The notes: a model not told the origin generated them from the sequence alone. A stretch of 64,000 bases of DNA from UM-FILTER-40-17 sp032251335 (GCA_032251335.1 JAVVDW010000011.1:30852-94851), one strand, 5' to 3'; counted from the stretch's first letter, positions 36,696 through 45,877 are shown. Numbers and translations: made by a program.

Positions 36696-37877
36696 TTAAG
36701 TGTAAATATAAGTACCGTGCGTACTTTTGATGGTTAACTTTTTCCGATTCGATGCTTCTACACGTCCGACTATTTGTGCCGGAACGTCAAATTCATGGGA
36801 AATATCGATTATCGCTTGGGCAAATTCAGCAGAAACGTACAATTCCATACGGTGTCCCATATTGAATACCTGATACATTTCTTTCCAATCGGTTTGAGAT
36901 TCTTGCTGTATGAGTTTAAACAAAGGCGGTGTTTCAAACAATTGGTCTTTGATGATATGTAGCTTATCCACAAAGTGAAGTATTTTGGTTTGTGCGCCTC
37001 CACTGCAATGTACCATGCCGTGTATGTTTGCACAACCTATTTCCGTCAATACTTTTTTGATGATGGGCGCATAGGTACGCGTAGGCGAAAGCACCAACTT
37101 ACCGGCATCAACAGGGCTACCCGAAACGGTGTCTGTCAGTTTTTTACTGCCGCTATAAACTAAGGCGTCCGGCAAAGCCGCATCAAAGGTTTCGGGATAT
37201 TTTTGCGCCAAATATTTTGAAAAAACATCGTGACGTGCCGAGGTGAGTCCGTTGCTGCCCATGCCACCATTGTAGGTATCTTCATAGGTTGCCCGACCAA
37301 ACGAAGCCAACCCCACAATAACATCACCCGGTTGAATATGGGCATTGTCTATAACCTCTGCTCTTTTCATCCTCGCGGTGACCGTAGAATCGACAATGAT
37401 GGTTCGGACCAAATCGCCCACGTCAGCCGTTTCGCCACCTGTGGTAAATAACTCAACGTCGTGTTGGCGAAGTTTTCCCACCAGTTCTTCGGTACCTTCA
37501 ATAATGGCAGCAATCACTTCGCCCGGTATCAGGTTTTTGTTTCTGCCGATGGTAGATGACAAGAGGATGTTTTGTGTGGCACCCACGCAAAGTAAATCGT
37601 CCAGATTCATGACCAAAGCGTCTTGTGCAATGCCTTTCCAAACACTCAAGTCTCCGGTTTCTTTCCAATAGGCATAGGCCAAAGCCGATTTGGTACCCGC
37701 ACCGTCTGCATGCATCACTATGCAATATCGGTCATCATCGGTGAGATAATCCGGAATTATTTTGCAAAAACTTTTGGGAAAAAGACCTTTGTCTATATTT
37801 TTAATAGCGTTGTGGACATCTTCTTTCTGGGCAGAAACGCCTCTTTGTGCATAGCGTTTGGAAGTCTGTTCGGACAT
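36696..37877 (-). CDS. purM: phosphoribosylformylglycinamidine cyclo-ligase (AIR synthase)
   Basis: The 393-residue enzyme closes the imidazole ring of formylglycinamidine ribotide with ATP in purine synthesis. The N-terminal YAQRGVSAQKEDVHNAI, the VMHADGAGTKSALAYAY segment, DALVMNLDDLLCVGA and FTTGGETADVGDLVRT fit the AIR synthase family. It is longer than E. coli PurM (345), as is usual in Bacteroidota. It is first of two genes with deoC. A -7 element lies 20 nt before the ATG. Confidence 0.92.
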   Translation of the reverse strand: MSEQTSKRYAQRGVSAQKEDVHNAIKNIDKGLFPKSFCKIIPDYLTDDDRYCIVMHADGAGTKSALAYAYWKETGDLSVWKGIAQDALVMNLDDLLCVGATQNILLSSTIGRNKNLIPGEVIAAIIEGTEELVGKLRQHDVELFTTGGETADVGDLVRTIIVDSTVTARMKRAEVIDNAHIQPGDVIVGLASFGRATYEDTYNGGMGSNGLTSARHDVFSKYLAQKYPETFDAALPDALVYSGSKKLTDTVSGSPVDAGKLVLSPTRTYAPIIKKVLTEIGCANIHGMVHCSGGAQTKILHFVDKLHIIKDQLFETPPLFKLIQQESQTDWKEMYQVFNMGHRMELYVSAEFAQAIIDISHEFDVPAQIVGRVEASNRKKLTIKSTHGTYIYT

Positions 37878-37897
37878 GACTAAGGGTTATGGTTGCA

Positions 37898-37905
37898 CAA
37901 AGATA
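37898..37905 (-). promoter_or_regulatory. -7 element (TATCTTTG) for purM-deoC
   Basis: TATCTTTG on the minus strand is a full match to TAnnTTTG, 20 nt before the purM ATG. It lies in the 70-nt gap after the clpS stop. No TTG at normal spacing. Confidence 0.45.
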
Positions 37906-37947
37906 ACCTCTTTTACAGAAATAGGCTTCAGGAAATTTTGGAAGATG

Positions 37948-38223
37948 TCAAACCAACACAGCAGACAGCCCGGCATCGAGCAATTGTTGGCAACGAGGTT
38001 CCAATTCGGTGAGTGTGCCTGTTTTTACACAGCATTTTCCTTTGTAATGCACGATCAGCGAACATTGATGTGCTTGCTCTTGGGTGTGTTCACAAACGTC
38101 CATAAGGGTTTCGATGACATAATCAAAGGTGTTGACATCGTCGTTGTACAGGATGATTTCATTCAGAGAAAGTACATCCGTTTCTTCTGAAAATTCGGGC
38201 AATACTTTTTCGTGGGTACTCAT
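37948..38223 (-). CDS. clpS: ATP-dependent Clp protease adaptor ClpS
   Basis: The 91-residue adaptor delivers N-end-rule substrates to ClpAP-type proteases. The family core is present: ILYNDDVNTFDYVIETLMDV (about 28-47) with the N-degron-binding Asn-Asp-Asp, followed by HTQEQAHQCSLIVHYKGKC with the conserved His. It is the last gene of the tpiA-prmA-clpS group, 39 nt after prmA. Confidence 0.93.
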   Translation of the reverse strand: MSTHEKVLPEFSEETDVLSLNEIILYNDDVNTFDYVIETLMDVCEHTQEQAHQCSLIVHYKGKCCVKTGTLTELEPRCQQLLDAGLSAVLV

Positions 38224-38262
38224 ATCAATTTTTTATACAAACTTAAAAAATCAGACCTTTAT

Positions 38263-39099
38263 TTACAACTTTTGAAAAGCAACACCCACCCAGTGGTTTC
38301 GCGTAAGGTGTTTTTCATAAAAAATATGTGATGCTTCGCAACAACTTTTGATGGCCTCCAAATCATTGTCATAAAAACCGCTCAAAAACAGTTTACCGCC
38401 CGATTTTAATACCGAGGCATAGGTTTGCATGTCTTGCAACAAGATATTTCTGTTGATGTTTGCGATGATGGTGTCGTATTGTTTGTTGCCCAGTAAGGCG
38501 GCGTCGCCTTCCCAAACCTTAATGTTTTTACACTGGTTCAACGCAATGTTTTCCAAGGCATTTTCATAACACCAAGGGTCAATATCTATGGCATCTACTG
38601 CTGCGGCGCCACGCATTTCGGTCAAAATAGCCAAAATAGCGGTACCGCTTCCCATGTCTAAAACGGTTTTTCCGGTAAAATCTTCGGCGAGTAGCAACTG
38701 CGAAACCATGTGCGTTGTTTCGTGATGCCCGGTGCCAAAAGACATTTTAGGCATGATGACAATCTCATAAGTAGCATTGGATTTGGGGTGAAACGGCGCC
38801 CGAATGTGCAGCAACTCATCGATGGAAATAGGGTCAAAATTCTTTTCCCAATCTTCGTTCCAATTGACGGTTGGTATGGTTTCAAATTGATATGCTATTT
38901 GAAAATCATCCCGTTGAAAAATTTCCAATTGTTTCAGTTTTGCTTCATCCCATAAGGGCTCGGGCATATAGGCATTGATGCCGGTTTCATCATCTTCAAA
39001 ACTTTCAAAAGGGAGTTCGCTTAAATAAGCCAATAAGATCTCCGCGCCGGGTTCTTTGGGTGTCACCGTAAAACGAACCGCTACATAGTTTGCCGGCAT
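38263..39099 (-). CDS. prmA: ribosomal protein L11 methyltransferase
   Basis: The 278-residue SAM-dependent enzyme trimethylates ribosomal protein L11. The N-terminal substrate-recognition domain (about 1-100) is followed by the class I methyltransferase fold. SAM motif I is TVLDMGSGTAILAI, preceded by MPKMSFGTGHHETTHM, the typical FGTGxH element. The DTIIANINRNIL segment is the NxNI-type catalytic motif. It starts 1 nt after the tpiA stop. Confidence 0.93.
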   Translation of the reverse strand: MPANYVAVRFTVTPKEPGAEILLAYLSELPFESFEDDETGINAYMPEPLWDEAKLKQLEIFQRDDFQIAYQFETIPTVNWNEDWEKNFDPISIDELLHIRAPFHPKSNATYEIVIMPKMSFGTGHHETTHMVSQLLLAEDFTGKTVLDMGSGTAILAILTEMRGAAAVDAIDIDPWCYENALENIALNQCKNIKVWEGDAALLGNKQYDTIIANINRNILLQDMQTYASVLKSGGKLFLSGFYDNDLEAIKSCCEASHIFYEKHLTRNHWVGVAFQKL

Positions 39100-39100
39100 G

Positions 39101-39853
39101 TTAAGCGGCGTTTACAATGGCTAGAAAATCAGCGGCTTTGAGCGATGCGCCTCCAATAAGCCCGCCGTCAACATCGGGTTTTGAGAAAATTTCGACTGCA
39201 TTTTCAGGTTTCACACTGCCTCCGTAAAGGATGCTGACGTCTTCGGCCACGGATGCACCATATTTTTCGGTCAAAGTCTGTCTGATAAAGGCGTGCATTT
39301 CTTGGGCTTGTTCGGGCGAAGCTGTTTCGCCTGTGCCTATGGCCCAAACCGGTTCGTAGGCCAATATGATAGACTTCCAAGCGTCGGTATGGAGGTGAAA
39401 AAGGGCGTTGGACAACTGAGATTTTACCACTTCAAAATGTTTTCCGGCTTTGCGTTCTTCCAATTTTTCGCCAAAACAAAAGATGATTTCGAGTTTTGCG
39501 GCCAAGGCTGTATTTACTTTTTCGGCGAGCAGGGCATCGTCTTCGTGAAAATATTCGCGTCGTTCGGAATGGCCTAAAATGACAATTTCGACACCTGTAC
39601 TTTTAATCATATCGGCAGAAATTTCGCCGGTGTAAGCGCCGGATGTTGCTTGGTGCATATTTTGTGCAGCCACCTCCACCTTAGACCCTTGGGCTGTATC
39701 GGCCACAGTAGCTAAATTGGTAGCCGGTGGCGAAACAATCACGCGGGTTTGGCTTTGTGCATTGAGGTTGGCAATAATATCTAGGGTTAAGGATTTGGAT
39801 TCTGATACGTTTTTGTTCATTTTCCAGTTTCCGGCAACTATTTTGGTTCGCAT
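39101..39853 (-). CDS. tpiA: triosephosphate isomerase
   Basis: The 250-residue TIM barrel interconverts dihydroxyacetone phosphate and glyceraldehyde 3-phosphate. The active-site residues are all visible: Asn9 and Lys11 in GNWKMNK, His95 in LGHSERRE, and Glu167 in AYEPVWAIGTG. The phosphate-binding ILYGGSVKPENA lies near the C-terminus. It is the first gene of the tpiA-prmA-clpS group. Confidence 0.97.
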   Translation of the reverse strand: MRTKIVAGNWKMNKNVSESKSLTLDIIANLNAQSQTRVIVSPPATNLATVADTAQGSKVEVAAQNMHQATSGAYTGEISADMIKSTGVEIVILGHSERREYFHEDDALLAEKVNTALAAKLEIIFCFGEKLEERKAGKHFEVVKSQLSNALFHLHTDAWKSIILAYEPVWAIGTGETASPEQAQEMHAFIRQTLTEKYGASVAEDVSILYGGSVKPENAVEIFSKPDVDGGLIGGASLKAADFLAIVNAA

Positions 39854-39890
39854 AAGATTTCGATTGAATGATTAAAAAAATTTACACCGG

Positions 39891-39898
39891 CAAAGATA
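39891..39898 (-). promoter_or_regulatory. -7 element (TATCTTTG) for tpiA-prmA-clpS
   Basis: TATCTTTG on the minus strand is a full TAnnTTTG match, 37 nt before the tpiA ATG. The nearest TTG is 27 nt upstream, beyond the usual spacing. The rest of the 248-nt gap shows no further signal. Confidence 0.45.
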
Positions 39899-40101
39899 CC
39901 AAACTCATCGACATAAAAGAAAACCCAAACTTACGAAGTTGTTAAATAACTGCCGCGCTTTGGTTTTTACACGGTTTGCGTTTTGCAAAGGGATGCTGTC
40001 ACTTTTGCCTATGAAAAGTAGTGAACTTTAAGGTCAATACAACTTCCTTTATTGATGTCGTTAGTAACCTTAAAAAAACATAAGTTGCCAACTATTTTCA
40101 A

Positions 40102-41217
40102 TCAATTTTGTTTGAGTTTTTGCAAAGCCTCATCTATCGTGATTCGGTTGTTTTGAAAATAGGCTACCAAATAAGCATCTTTATAGCCTGCTTTTTTGGC
40201 GTTTCGCAGCAATTGTTCCGTTTGGTTGTAGTCAGTGGTTTCGCCATAGAGATAGCGGTACAACTTCCCTGTTCTTTCCGAAGTTACGGGTTCGAGCTTG
40301 TTGAAGTTTTTGGCGCGCAGTGAGAGCTTTTTTGAACTGGCAAAGAGCTGCACTTTAAAAACCAAATCGGCTCGCTTTTCGTAGTTTACAGCAACCGTTT
40401 GGGGTGTTTCATCATGTGATTTTTCGTAAGATAAATCTTCGCCAACCATGCCCAGTAGTTGGTTACGATATTCGATGATGGATTTTGTAATAGCCTCAGA
40501 CATTTCGTTTTGTCCACGTGCCGAGTGCAAGTAAGCTCCCTCTGCCCTATTGGTCAAAAACCCGACTTCCACCAACACACTTGGCATAAAAGTGAGCCTG
40601 TTGACCAATAAATTAGCTTGTTTGACACCTCTGTTGACTCTTTTGAAACTATTGGTAAATTGGTCCTGTATTTTAGATGCCAACAAGATGCTTTGATCCA
40701 AATATTCTTCTTGAACAAGCGTAAGACCAATCACCGTTTCGGGTGCGTTCGGATCGAAGCCTTCGTAATTCACCTCGTAATTGTCCTCCAAAAAGATGAC
40801 TGAGTTTTCCTTTTTGGCAACTTCAAAATTTTCTTTGGACTGGGCAATTCCCAATACAAAAGTTTCTGTGCCTTGTGCCTGGCTGCTGTGGGCGTTGCAA
40901 TGTACCGACACAAACAAATCTGCTTTGGCTTTGTTGGCTATATTGGCGCGGTCTATGAGTTCTACAAAGTCATCTGTTTTGCGGGTGTAAATCACTTTGA
41001 CGTTTGGTAACTTTTCGAGTGTTGCCCCTACTTCTAAAACAATATTCAGCGCAATGTCTTTCTCTTTGTAACCGTTGCCCAAGTTGCCCGGATCTTTACC
41101 GCCGTGGCCCGCATCCAAAACAACGACAAAAGGGGTTTGTGACTGTGCAATTGCCCATGGTGATAAAAAACTGAGAAGGCAGAAAAAAAGTAAAGACCCA
41201 AAAAACCGGTTATGCAT
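40102..41217 (-). CDS. N-acetylmuramoyl-L-alanine amidase (Amidase_3)
   Basis: The 371-residue zinc amidase cuts the stem peptide from peptidoglycan in the periplasm. It has a signal peptide (1-25, WAIAQ). The Amidase_3 domain (about 30-250) carries zinc ligands in VLDAGHGGKDPG (His38), Glu52, and FVSVHCNAHS (His about 106), with the catalytic Glu in VLVEVGFLTN. The C-terminal part (about 285-371) is SPOR-like in layout (VFKVQLFASSKKL and a terminal YLVAYFQN). It diverges from the lptD-like gene, a common Bacteroidota arrangement. Confidence 0.92.
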   Translation of the reverse strand: MHNRFFGSLLFFCLLSFLSPWAIAQSQTPFVVVLDAGHGGKDPGNLGNGYKEKDIALNIVLEVGATLEKLPNVKVIYTRKTDDFVELIDRANIANKAKADLFVSVHCNAHSSQAQGTETFVLGIAQSKENFEVAKKENSVIFLEDNYEVNYEGFDPNAPETVIGLTLVQEEYLDQSILLASKIQDQFTNSFKRVNRGVKQANLLVNRLTFMPSVLVEVGFLTNRAEGAYLHSARGQNEMSEAITKSIIEYRNQLLGMVGEDLSYEKSHDETPQTVAVNYEKRADLVFKVQLFASSKKLSLRAKNFNKLEPVTSERTGKLYRYLYGETTDYNQTEQLLRNAKKAGYKDAYLVAYFQNNRITIDEALQKLKQN

Positions 41218-41285
41218 ACAATTTAAAAATTTGTTTTCGTTTGTTCTGTATAGGTATAACGCATTTTATACCGAAAAAATATGCG

Positions 41286-41293
41286 TAAGTTTG
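41286..41293 (+). promoter_or_regulatory. -7 element (TAAGTTTG) for the lptD-like gene
   Basis: TAAGTTTG fits TAnnTTTG and lies 48 nt before the TTG start proposed at 41342. It supports transcription starting near 41300, downstream of the amidase gene start. No -33 TTG. Confidence 0.4.
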
Positions 41294-41341
41294 CGGCTTC
41301 AAATATTGAGCCATAATTTTACAAATTTAGTACTAAAAGAA

Positions 41342-44083
41342 TTGCGGACAAATTTGTTTCACATATATTCACTAACAACTATATGCGTGCTTTTCTCTTG
41401 GATGGCGCATGCACAGGAGTTCCCAATTCCCACAAAAGAACCGCAAAACATTCCTGCCGAGAAAGATACCTTATCCGTGCGTTCAGACAGCATACAAATG
41501 CCAAAACCCGAGGTGCTGCAAGGTGTGATTTTAGATACGGTACGCGTGGATACCACCGAGGTGGATTCTATCCGGAAGGACACGGTAAAAAAGAATCAAA
41601 TCTTAGATGCCAACATTACTTATAAAGCGAAGGATTACAGGCGTTTAGACCAAAAGAAAAAACGCGTTTTTCTCTACAACGAAGCCGAAGTGTACTACAC
41701 GGACGTAGAGCTGAAAGCGGGACAAATCGTCATTGATTACGAAAAAAATCTGGTGTATGCCGGACGGCTAAAAGACACGGCGGGCAACTATGTACAATAT
41801 CCTTTTTTTAAGCAGGGTACAAATGCCGTAGAACCCGATTCTATTATTTACAATTACAAATCGGGCAAGGCACTCATTTTTAACTCGCGCACCAAACAAG
41901 GAGAGATTAACATTATCAGCCCTATCAGCAAACGGGTAAATGACTCGGTGATTTACATACGAAATGCCAAACTGACCACCTCAACCGATTTGGATGACCC
42001 GGAATATTATTTTTTGGCGCGACGCCTCAAGGTGGTACCCGGACAAAAGGCGGTTGTAGGCGTCACCAATATGTATATAGCCGATATCCCTACACCTATC
42101 GGCATTCCGTTTGGTTTTTTTCCGTTGAGCAGTAAAAAATCGGTGTCGGGTGTGATTGTTCCCACTTTTGGTGACGACGCCAGAAGGGGATTCTTTTTGC
42201 AGAACGGCGGTTATTATTTTGCACTGTCCGACTACTATGACTTGGCCATCGTAGGCGATTTTTTTACCAACGGCAGTTGGGCCTTGCGGTTTGAATCGCA
42301 ATATGCAGCGCGTTACAAATACAGAGGAAATATCAGTTTCAGAAATGAAAACCTAATCACCAGCGAACGCGGTCTGTCTGATTTTTCCAAATCCACCAAC
42401 CGAAATTTTAGGTGGTCGCACACCCGCGACCCCAAATCGAGTCCGAATTCATCGTTTTCGGCATCGGTCAATATTGCTTCGAGTGACTTCTTTAGGGAAA
42501 GTATCAACCAGTTGAATACAAGCAATTTTCTGTCAAACACACTCAGTTCTTCCATTTCGTATTCCCGAACATTTCCCGGACCGCCAAGCATCAACATGTC
42601 GATGACTGTGACCCATTCGCAAAACACCAATACGGATGTGGTCAATATGACTTTGCCTACCTTTCAGGGCAGCGTTGAACGAATATTTCCTTTTGCACCT
42701 CGCGTGGGTGTCAAAAGGGGCGCATTGCAAAACATTAACTTTCAATACAACCTCAGGGCAGAAAATCGCATCCAAACCTTTGATTCTTTGTTCTTGAGAA
42801 AAGAAATGTTTGACGATGCCAAGGTAGCTGCTCAACACACCATTCCGATAGCGACCAATTTTAAAGTGTTTAAATATTTTAGTGTTTCTATGGGCACCAA
42901 CTACAATGAGGTGTGGACGCTCAACACTATCGACAAAAAATTTGACACGCTCACCAATCGCGTAGAGACTATTGAAGTGGACGGTTTTGATACTTACCGC
43001 ACTTATGACTTTTCTACCAGCGTGGGTACCACCATCTACGGAACGTTTAATTTTGGTGAAGACAAACGCATCCAAGCCATCCGACACGTGATGCGCCCTT
43101 CTGTGAGTTACTCTTACCGGCCGGCTTTCGATCAGTTTTTTGAGGAATTTGAGCTGCCCGAAACCGATACCAGTGGCAATCCGCTTCCTTTGATAAACAA
43201 CGAATTTACGCGTTTTGAAGGCGGTATTTTTGGTGCGCCGAGCAACCAGGCGTCCAGTTTTATGGGCTTTTCACTTGCCAATACTTTTGAAGCCAAGGTG
43301 CGAGACCGAGACACGACCAAAACCGAGCCTAAAAAAATCACCTTGTTGAGCAGCCTGAATTTTTCTACCGGATACAATTTTGAAGCCGATTCCTTAAAGT
43401 TGAGTCCGTTGAGTGTGCGCGGAGGCACACAATTGTTCAACAACACTTTGGGTGTCAATTTCGGTATGGTATTGGATCCGTATGCGTTGGACAATAACAA
43501 CAATAAATTCAACACGCTCAACATCAACAACGGCGGTAGTTTGTTCCGACTTACGAGCGCGAATATTACCATGGATTACGCCTTTTCGAGTAAGGATTTT
43601 AAACCTCGTGAAAATCGGGTGCAAGACGGTTCTCAAAACAATTCGCGCGACGATGATTTGTTTGGTGTTTCGGATGATTTTTCGGATAACCGCTTGCGCG
43701 AAGAAGAAGACGGCGAAGAAGAGGAAAAGGAAACCAAACTCTATATGGCCAACATGCCTTGGGATTTGAGGCTGGCACATTCTTTTAGTTACAACAATGC
43801 CCGTCGGCAAAACGAAGTGACGAACAACTCGCTGATGGTGTCCGGGAATATAGATTTGACACCGGGTTGGCGGATTGGTGCTTCTACCGGTTACGATTTT
43901 ATCAACAATGGCTTTACGTTTACCCAATTGCGTTTTGAAAGAGATTTAAGGACCTGGCGGATCAATTTCAATTGGACGCCCTTGGGTGCACGCCAATCTT
44001 GGTTCTTTTTTATCGGGATAAAATCATCGGTGCTCAGCGAAATCAAATACGAAAAAAACAGGCCTAGAGACCAACGTTTGTAA
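41342..44083 (+). CDS. lptD: LptD-like LPS assembly outer-membrane protein
   Basis: The frame is open from 41075, but that part lies over the divergent amidase gene and reads as non-signal sequence. I place the start at TTG 41342, just after AAAAG, giving 913 residues with a signal peptide ending FSWMAHAQ (about 25). Residues about 70-260 form an OstA/LptD N-domain (ITYKAKDYRRLDQKKKRVFL segment, VYYTDVELKAGQIVIDY, TPIGIPFGFFPLSSK). The rest is a beta barrel with many aromatic strands, and an acidic run EEEDGEEEEKE at about 795. The role is LPS insertion at the outer membrane. The exact start is uncertain. Confidence 0.85.
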   Translation: MRTNLFHIYSLTTICVLFSWMAHAQEFPIPTKEPQNIPAEKDTLSVRSDSIQMPKPEVLQGVILDTVRVDTTEVDSIRKDTVKKNQILDANITYKAKDYRRLDQKKKRVFLYNEAEVYYTDVELKAGQIVIDYEKNLVYAGRLKDTAGNYVQYPFFKQGTNAVEPDSIIYNYKSGKALIFNSRTKQGEINIISPISKRVNDSVIYIRNAKLTTSTDLDDPEYYFLARRLKVVPGQKAVVGVTNMYIADIPTPIGIPFGFFPLSSKKSVSGVIVPTFGDDARRGFFLQNGGYYFALSDYYDLAIVGDFFTNGSWALRFESQYAARYKYRGNISFRNENLITSERGLSDFSKSTNRNFRWSHTRDPKSSPNSSFSASVNIASSDFFRESINQLNTSNFLSNTLSSSISYSRTFPGPPSINMSMTVTHSQNTNTDVVNMTLPTFQGSVERIFPFAPRVGVKRGALQNINFQYNLRAENRIQTFDSLFLRKEMFDDAKVAAQHTIPIATNFKVFKYFSVSMGTNYNEVWTLNTIDKKFDTLTNRVETIEVDGFDTYRTYDFSTSVGTTIYGTFNFGEDKRIQAIRHVMRPSVSYSYRPAFDQFFEEFELPETDTSGNPLPLINNEFTRFEGGIFGAPSNQASSFMGFSLANTFEAKVRDRDTTKTEPKKITLLSSLNFSTGYNFEADSLKLSPLSVRGGTQLFNNTLGVNFGMVLDPYALDNNNNKFNTLNINNGGSLFRLTSANITMDYAFSSKDFKPRENRVQDGSQNNSRDDDLFGVSDDFSDNRLREEEDGEEEEKETKLYMANMPWDLRLAHSFSYNNARRQNEVTNNSLMVSGNIDLTPGWRIGASTGYDFINNGFTFTQLRFERDLRTWRINFNWTPLGARQSWFFFIGIKSSVLSEIKYEKNRPRDQRL

Positions 44084-44140
44084 TGTTAACGTCAGTTCTA
44101 TATAATTTTTTAGAGAAAACGTAATCTCGATTAAACTTAA

Positions 44141-44309
44141 GCAAAGCGGAGCTTTGTAAGCTTTTACGCAGTATAACAAATAAAATTCGTTAAAAATTTT
44201 TGAAGCCTTGGAGAAAATTTAGAATTTTATTTGTGGTTTTGCGCAGCAAAAATACCTCGTAAAAGTGTCCTTTCTTTTGGTTTATTTTCTTTGGACAAGC
44301 AAAGAAAAT
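44141..44309. repeat. nested inverted-repeat element in the gap before the FKBP gene
   Basis: The 383-nt gap (44084-44466) holds five perfect inverted repeats within 170 nt: CAAAGC/GCTTTG (44142-44147, 44151-44156); CTTTTACG/CGTAAAAG (44161-44168, 44258-44265); inside it a 13-bp ACAAATAAAATTC/GAATTTTATTTGT (44176-44188, 44222-44234); TTTTGC/GCAAAA (44237-44242, 44246-44251); and ATTTTCTTTG/CAAAGAAAAT (44284-44293, 44300-44309). They are mutually compatible. This could be a MITE-like or dispersed palindromic element or a folded RNA. No terminal duplication was seen. It has no coding capacity I would trust. Confidence 0.55.
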
Positions 44310-44390
44310 GAACATAAATAATTGATGCGTTTGTTTTCTTATGCCGAACTCATGATAATGTTAAGGAAACGCTAAGTCGGGTACTTTTCC

Positions 44391-44420
44391 TTGTGTTTCT
44401 TTAGATAAATTTTACCTTCG
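44391..44420 (+). promoter_or_regulatory. promoter of the FKBP gene
   Basis: TTG (44391-44393), a 19-nt spacer and TACCTTCG (44413-44420) match the flavobacterial consensus TTG-N17-23-TAnnTTTG with one mismatch. The expected start of transcription is about 40 nt before the ATG at 44467. Confidence 0.6.
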
Positions 44421-44466
44421 CAACTTATTGTTTAAATAATTTATTGGCTATTAATCATTTACATTT

Positions 44467-44895
44467 ATGTCACAAGTAAAAGAAAAAGACACCGTACAAG
44501 TTCATTATAAAGGAACACTCGGCAACGGAGAAGTTTTTGACAATTCCTTTGATCGCGAACCTTTAGAGTTTACATTGGGTTCGGGGCAAATCATCCCCGG
44601 ATTCGAGCAAGGCGTGCTCAACATGAGCGTCAAGGAACAAAAAACCATCCACATTCCTGCCGAAGAAGCTTACGGTCCGGTGTTGGAAGAATTGATACAA
44701 GAAGTACCCAAAGCCGATATTCCGGCTGAAATAGAACTCGCCGTGGGCTTGCCTTTGGTTTCACGCGCGCCGGACGGACGTGAGTTTCAATTGGTAGTAA
44801 AAGAAGTTAAAGAAGAAACCGTTTTGCTTGATGCCAACCATCCGTTGGCCGGCAAAGACCTTACTTTTGAGTTGGAATTGGTGGCTATTAAATAG
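44467..44895 (+). CDS. FKBP-type peptidyl-prolyl isomerase, SlyD-like
   Basis: The 142-residue protein isomerises prolyl bonds and may act as a chaperone. It has the FKBP core (VQVHYKGTLGNGEVFDNSFD, about 11-30), then LEFTLGSGQIIPGFEQGV. The insert-in-flap region (about 68-125) of the SlyD type follows, and the core closes with DANHPLAGKDLTFELELVAI. It lacks the His-rich metal-binding tail of E. coli SlyD. No signal peptide, so cytoplasmic. A strong terminator follows. Confidence 0.93.
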   Translation: MSQVKEKDTVQVHYKGTLGNGEVFDNSFDREPLEFTLGSGQIIPGFEQGVLNMSVKEQKTIHIPAEEAYGPVLEELIQEVPKADIPAEIELAVGLPLVSRAPDGREFQLVVKEVKEETVLLDANHPLAGKDLTFELELVAIK

Positions 44896-44930
44896 ACCTT
44901 TTCCTAAGGATTATTGATTTGATCTATCGC

Positions 44931-44966
44931 AAAAAGGCTTTTTTCTATTTTGAAAAAGGCCTTTTT
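44931..44966. terminator. bidirectional Rho-independent terminator
   Basis: AAAAAGGC (44931-44938) pairs with GCCTTTTT (44959-44966), and TTTTTTC with GAAAAAG continues the stem to about 15 bp with one wobble and a 6-nt loop. It has T-tracts on both strands and sits between the convergent FKBP (+) and glycosyltransferase (-) genes. Confidence 0.9.
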
Positions 44967-45737
44967 TTATAAATTCGTTTTTATACGGACAACATACACA
45001 TGGCGCATATATACGTATTTGGCGTTGAGAATGGCCAAGACCAATCCACAAACGCCATCCAAAAAACCAAGCCTTAAAACATATTGCCTGACAAATTTAT
45101 AAACACCCTTTAGAGCAAACCATACAGCATACGTGGTTTCACCGCTTTGATAGATTTCTTGGGCTTTCAGTTGGGCATAATGTTTCCTCTTTTGTTCTAT
45201 GTGGCTAAAATTCTTGTAAGGATAATGAAGCATTTCATTTTTTAAAATGCCAACAGTCCCTTGCACATCTAATTTTTCATGTACCAGTCTGCCCTTTTTG
45301 TATAGTGCTTTGTCTTTTTGAAAAAGTCTTTCAATTTTATCCTTGTTTCTGCCACCAAACCGCAACCTTTTTTTCTGAAAATAAATTTGCCTCCGTATAA
45401 AATAAGCTGCGTGCGCATCGGGCTTGCAAACTTCAGTCTTTATTTCGTCTATTGTTTTTTGGGGTAAGCGCTCATCTGCATCAATAAATAAAATCCAATT
45501 GTTACTGGCTTTAGAAATAGCAAAATTTCGTTGGTCTGTAAAATTTTCAAAAGGATTTTGAAAAAGATTCACTTTTGGAAAATCTCTAATAATATCTACC
45601 GTACCATCTGTGCTGAAAGAATCGACCACGATGATTTCGTCAGCAAAAGAAACGTTTTCAAGCACTTCCCGTATGTGCGAAACCTCATTATAGACGATAA
45701 GTAATGCAGTTATTTTAACATTTTTCCTTTCTTGCAT
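44967..45737 (-). CDS. GT2 family glycosyltransferase (WaaE/KdtX-type)
   Basis: The 256-residue GT-A glycosyltransferase has LLIVYNEVSHIREVLENV at the N-terminus, EIIVVDSFSTDGT (the Asp of the nucleotide site) and the metal-binding WILFIDADERLP. The C-terminal hydrophobic stretch near 225-245 may dip into the membrane. It resembles the LPS core glucosyltransferase WaaE/KdtX group of about 250-260 residues, so an inner-core or glycan-decorating sugar transfer at the inner membrane is likely. It is a close paralogue of the next gene, with 140 nt between. Sugar and acceptor are unknown. Confidence 0.9.
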   Translation of the reverse strand: MQERKNVKITALLIVYNEVSHIREVLENVSFADEIIVVDSFSTDGTVDIIRDFPKVNLFQNPFENFTDQRNFAISKASNNWILFIDADERLPQKTIDEIKTEVCKPDAHAAYFIRRQIYFQKKRLRFGGRNKDKIERLFQKDKALYKKGRLVHEKLDVQGTVGILKNEMLHYPYKNFSHIEQKRKHYAQLKAQEIYQSGETTYAVWFALKGVYKFVRQYVLRLGFLDGVCGLVLAILNAKYVYMRHVYVVRIKTNL

Positions 45738-45877
45738 CCTATTTTTATCCTTTAGTAAAAATACAATTTAAGATCAATCCTGGCTGTCCATTTTTTTGAT
45801 TAATCTTCTTCTTTGTTTCGGTTTCTCTTAAATTTAAACAACATTGACATTGCTTTAAAACTAGCCTATTGCACCCT

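Noticed and set aside
41075..41341. N-terminal extension of the lptD-like frame
   Set aside because: It overlaps the divergent amidase gene start, reads as non-signal sequence and precedes the -7 element at 41286; a signal peptide begins only after 41342.
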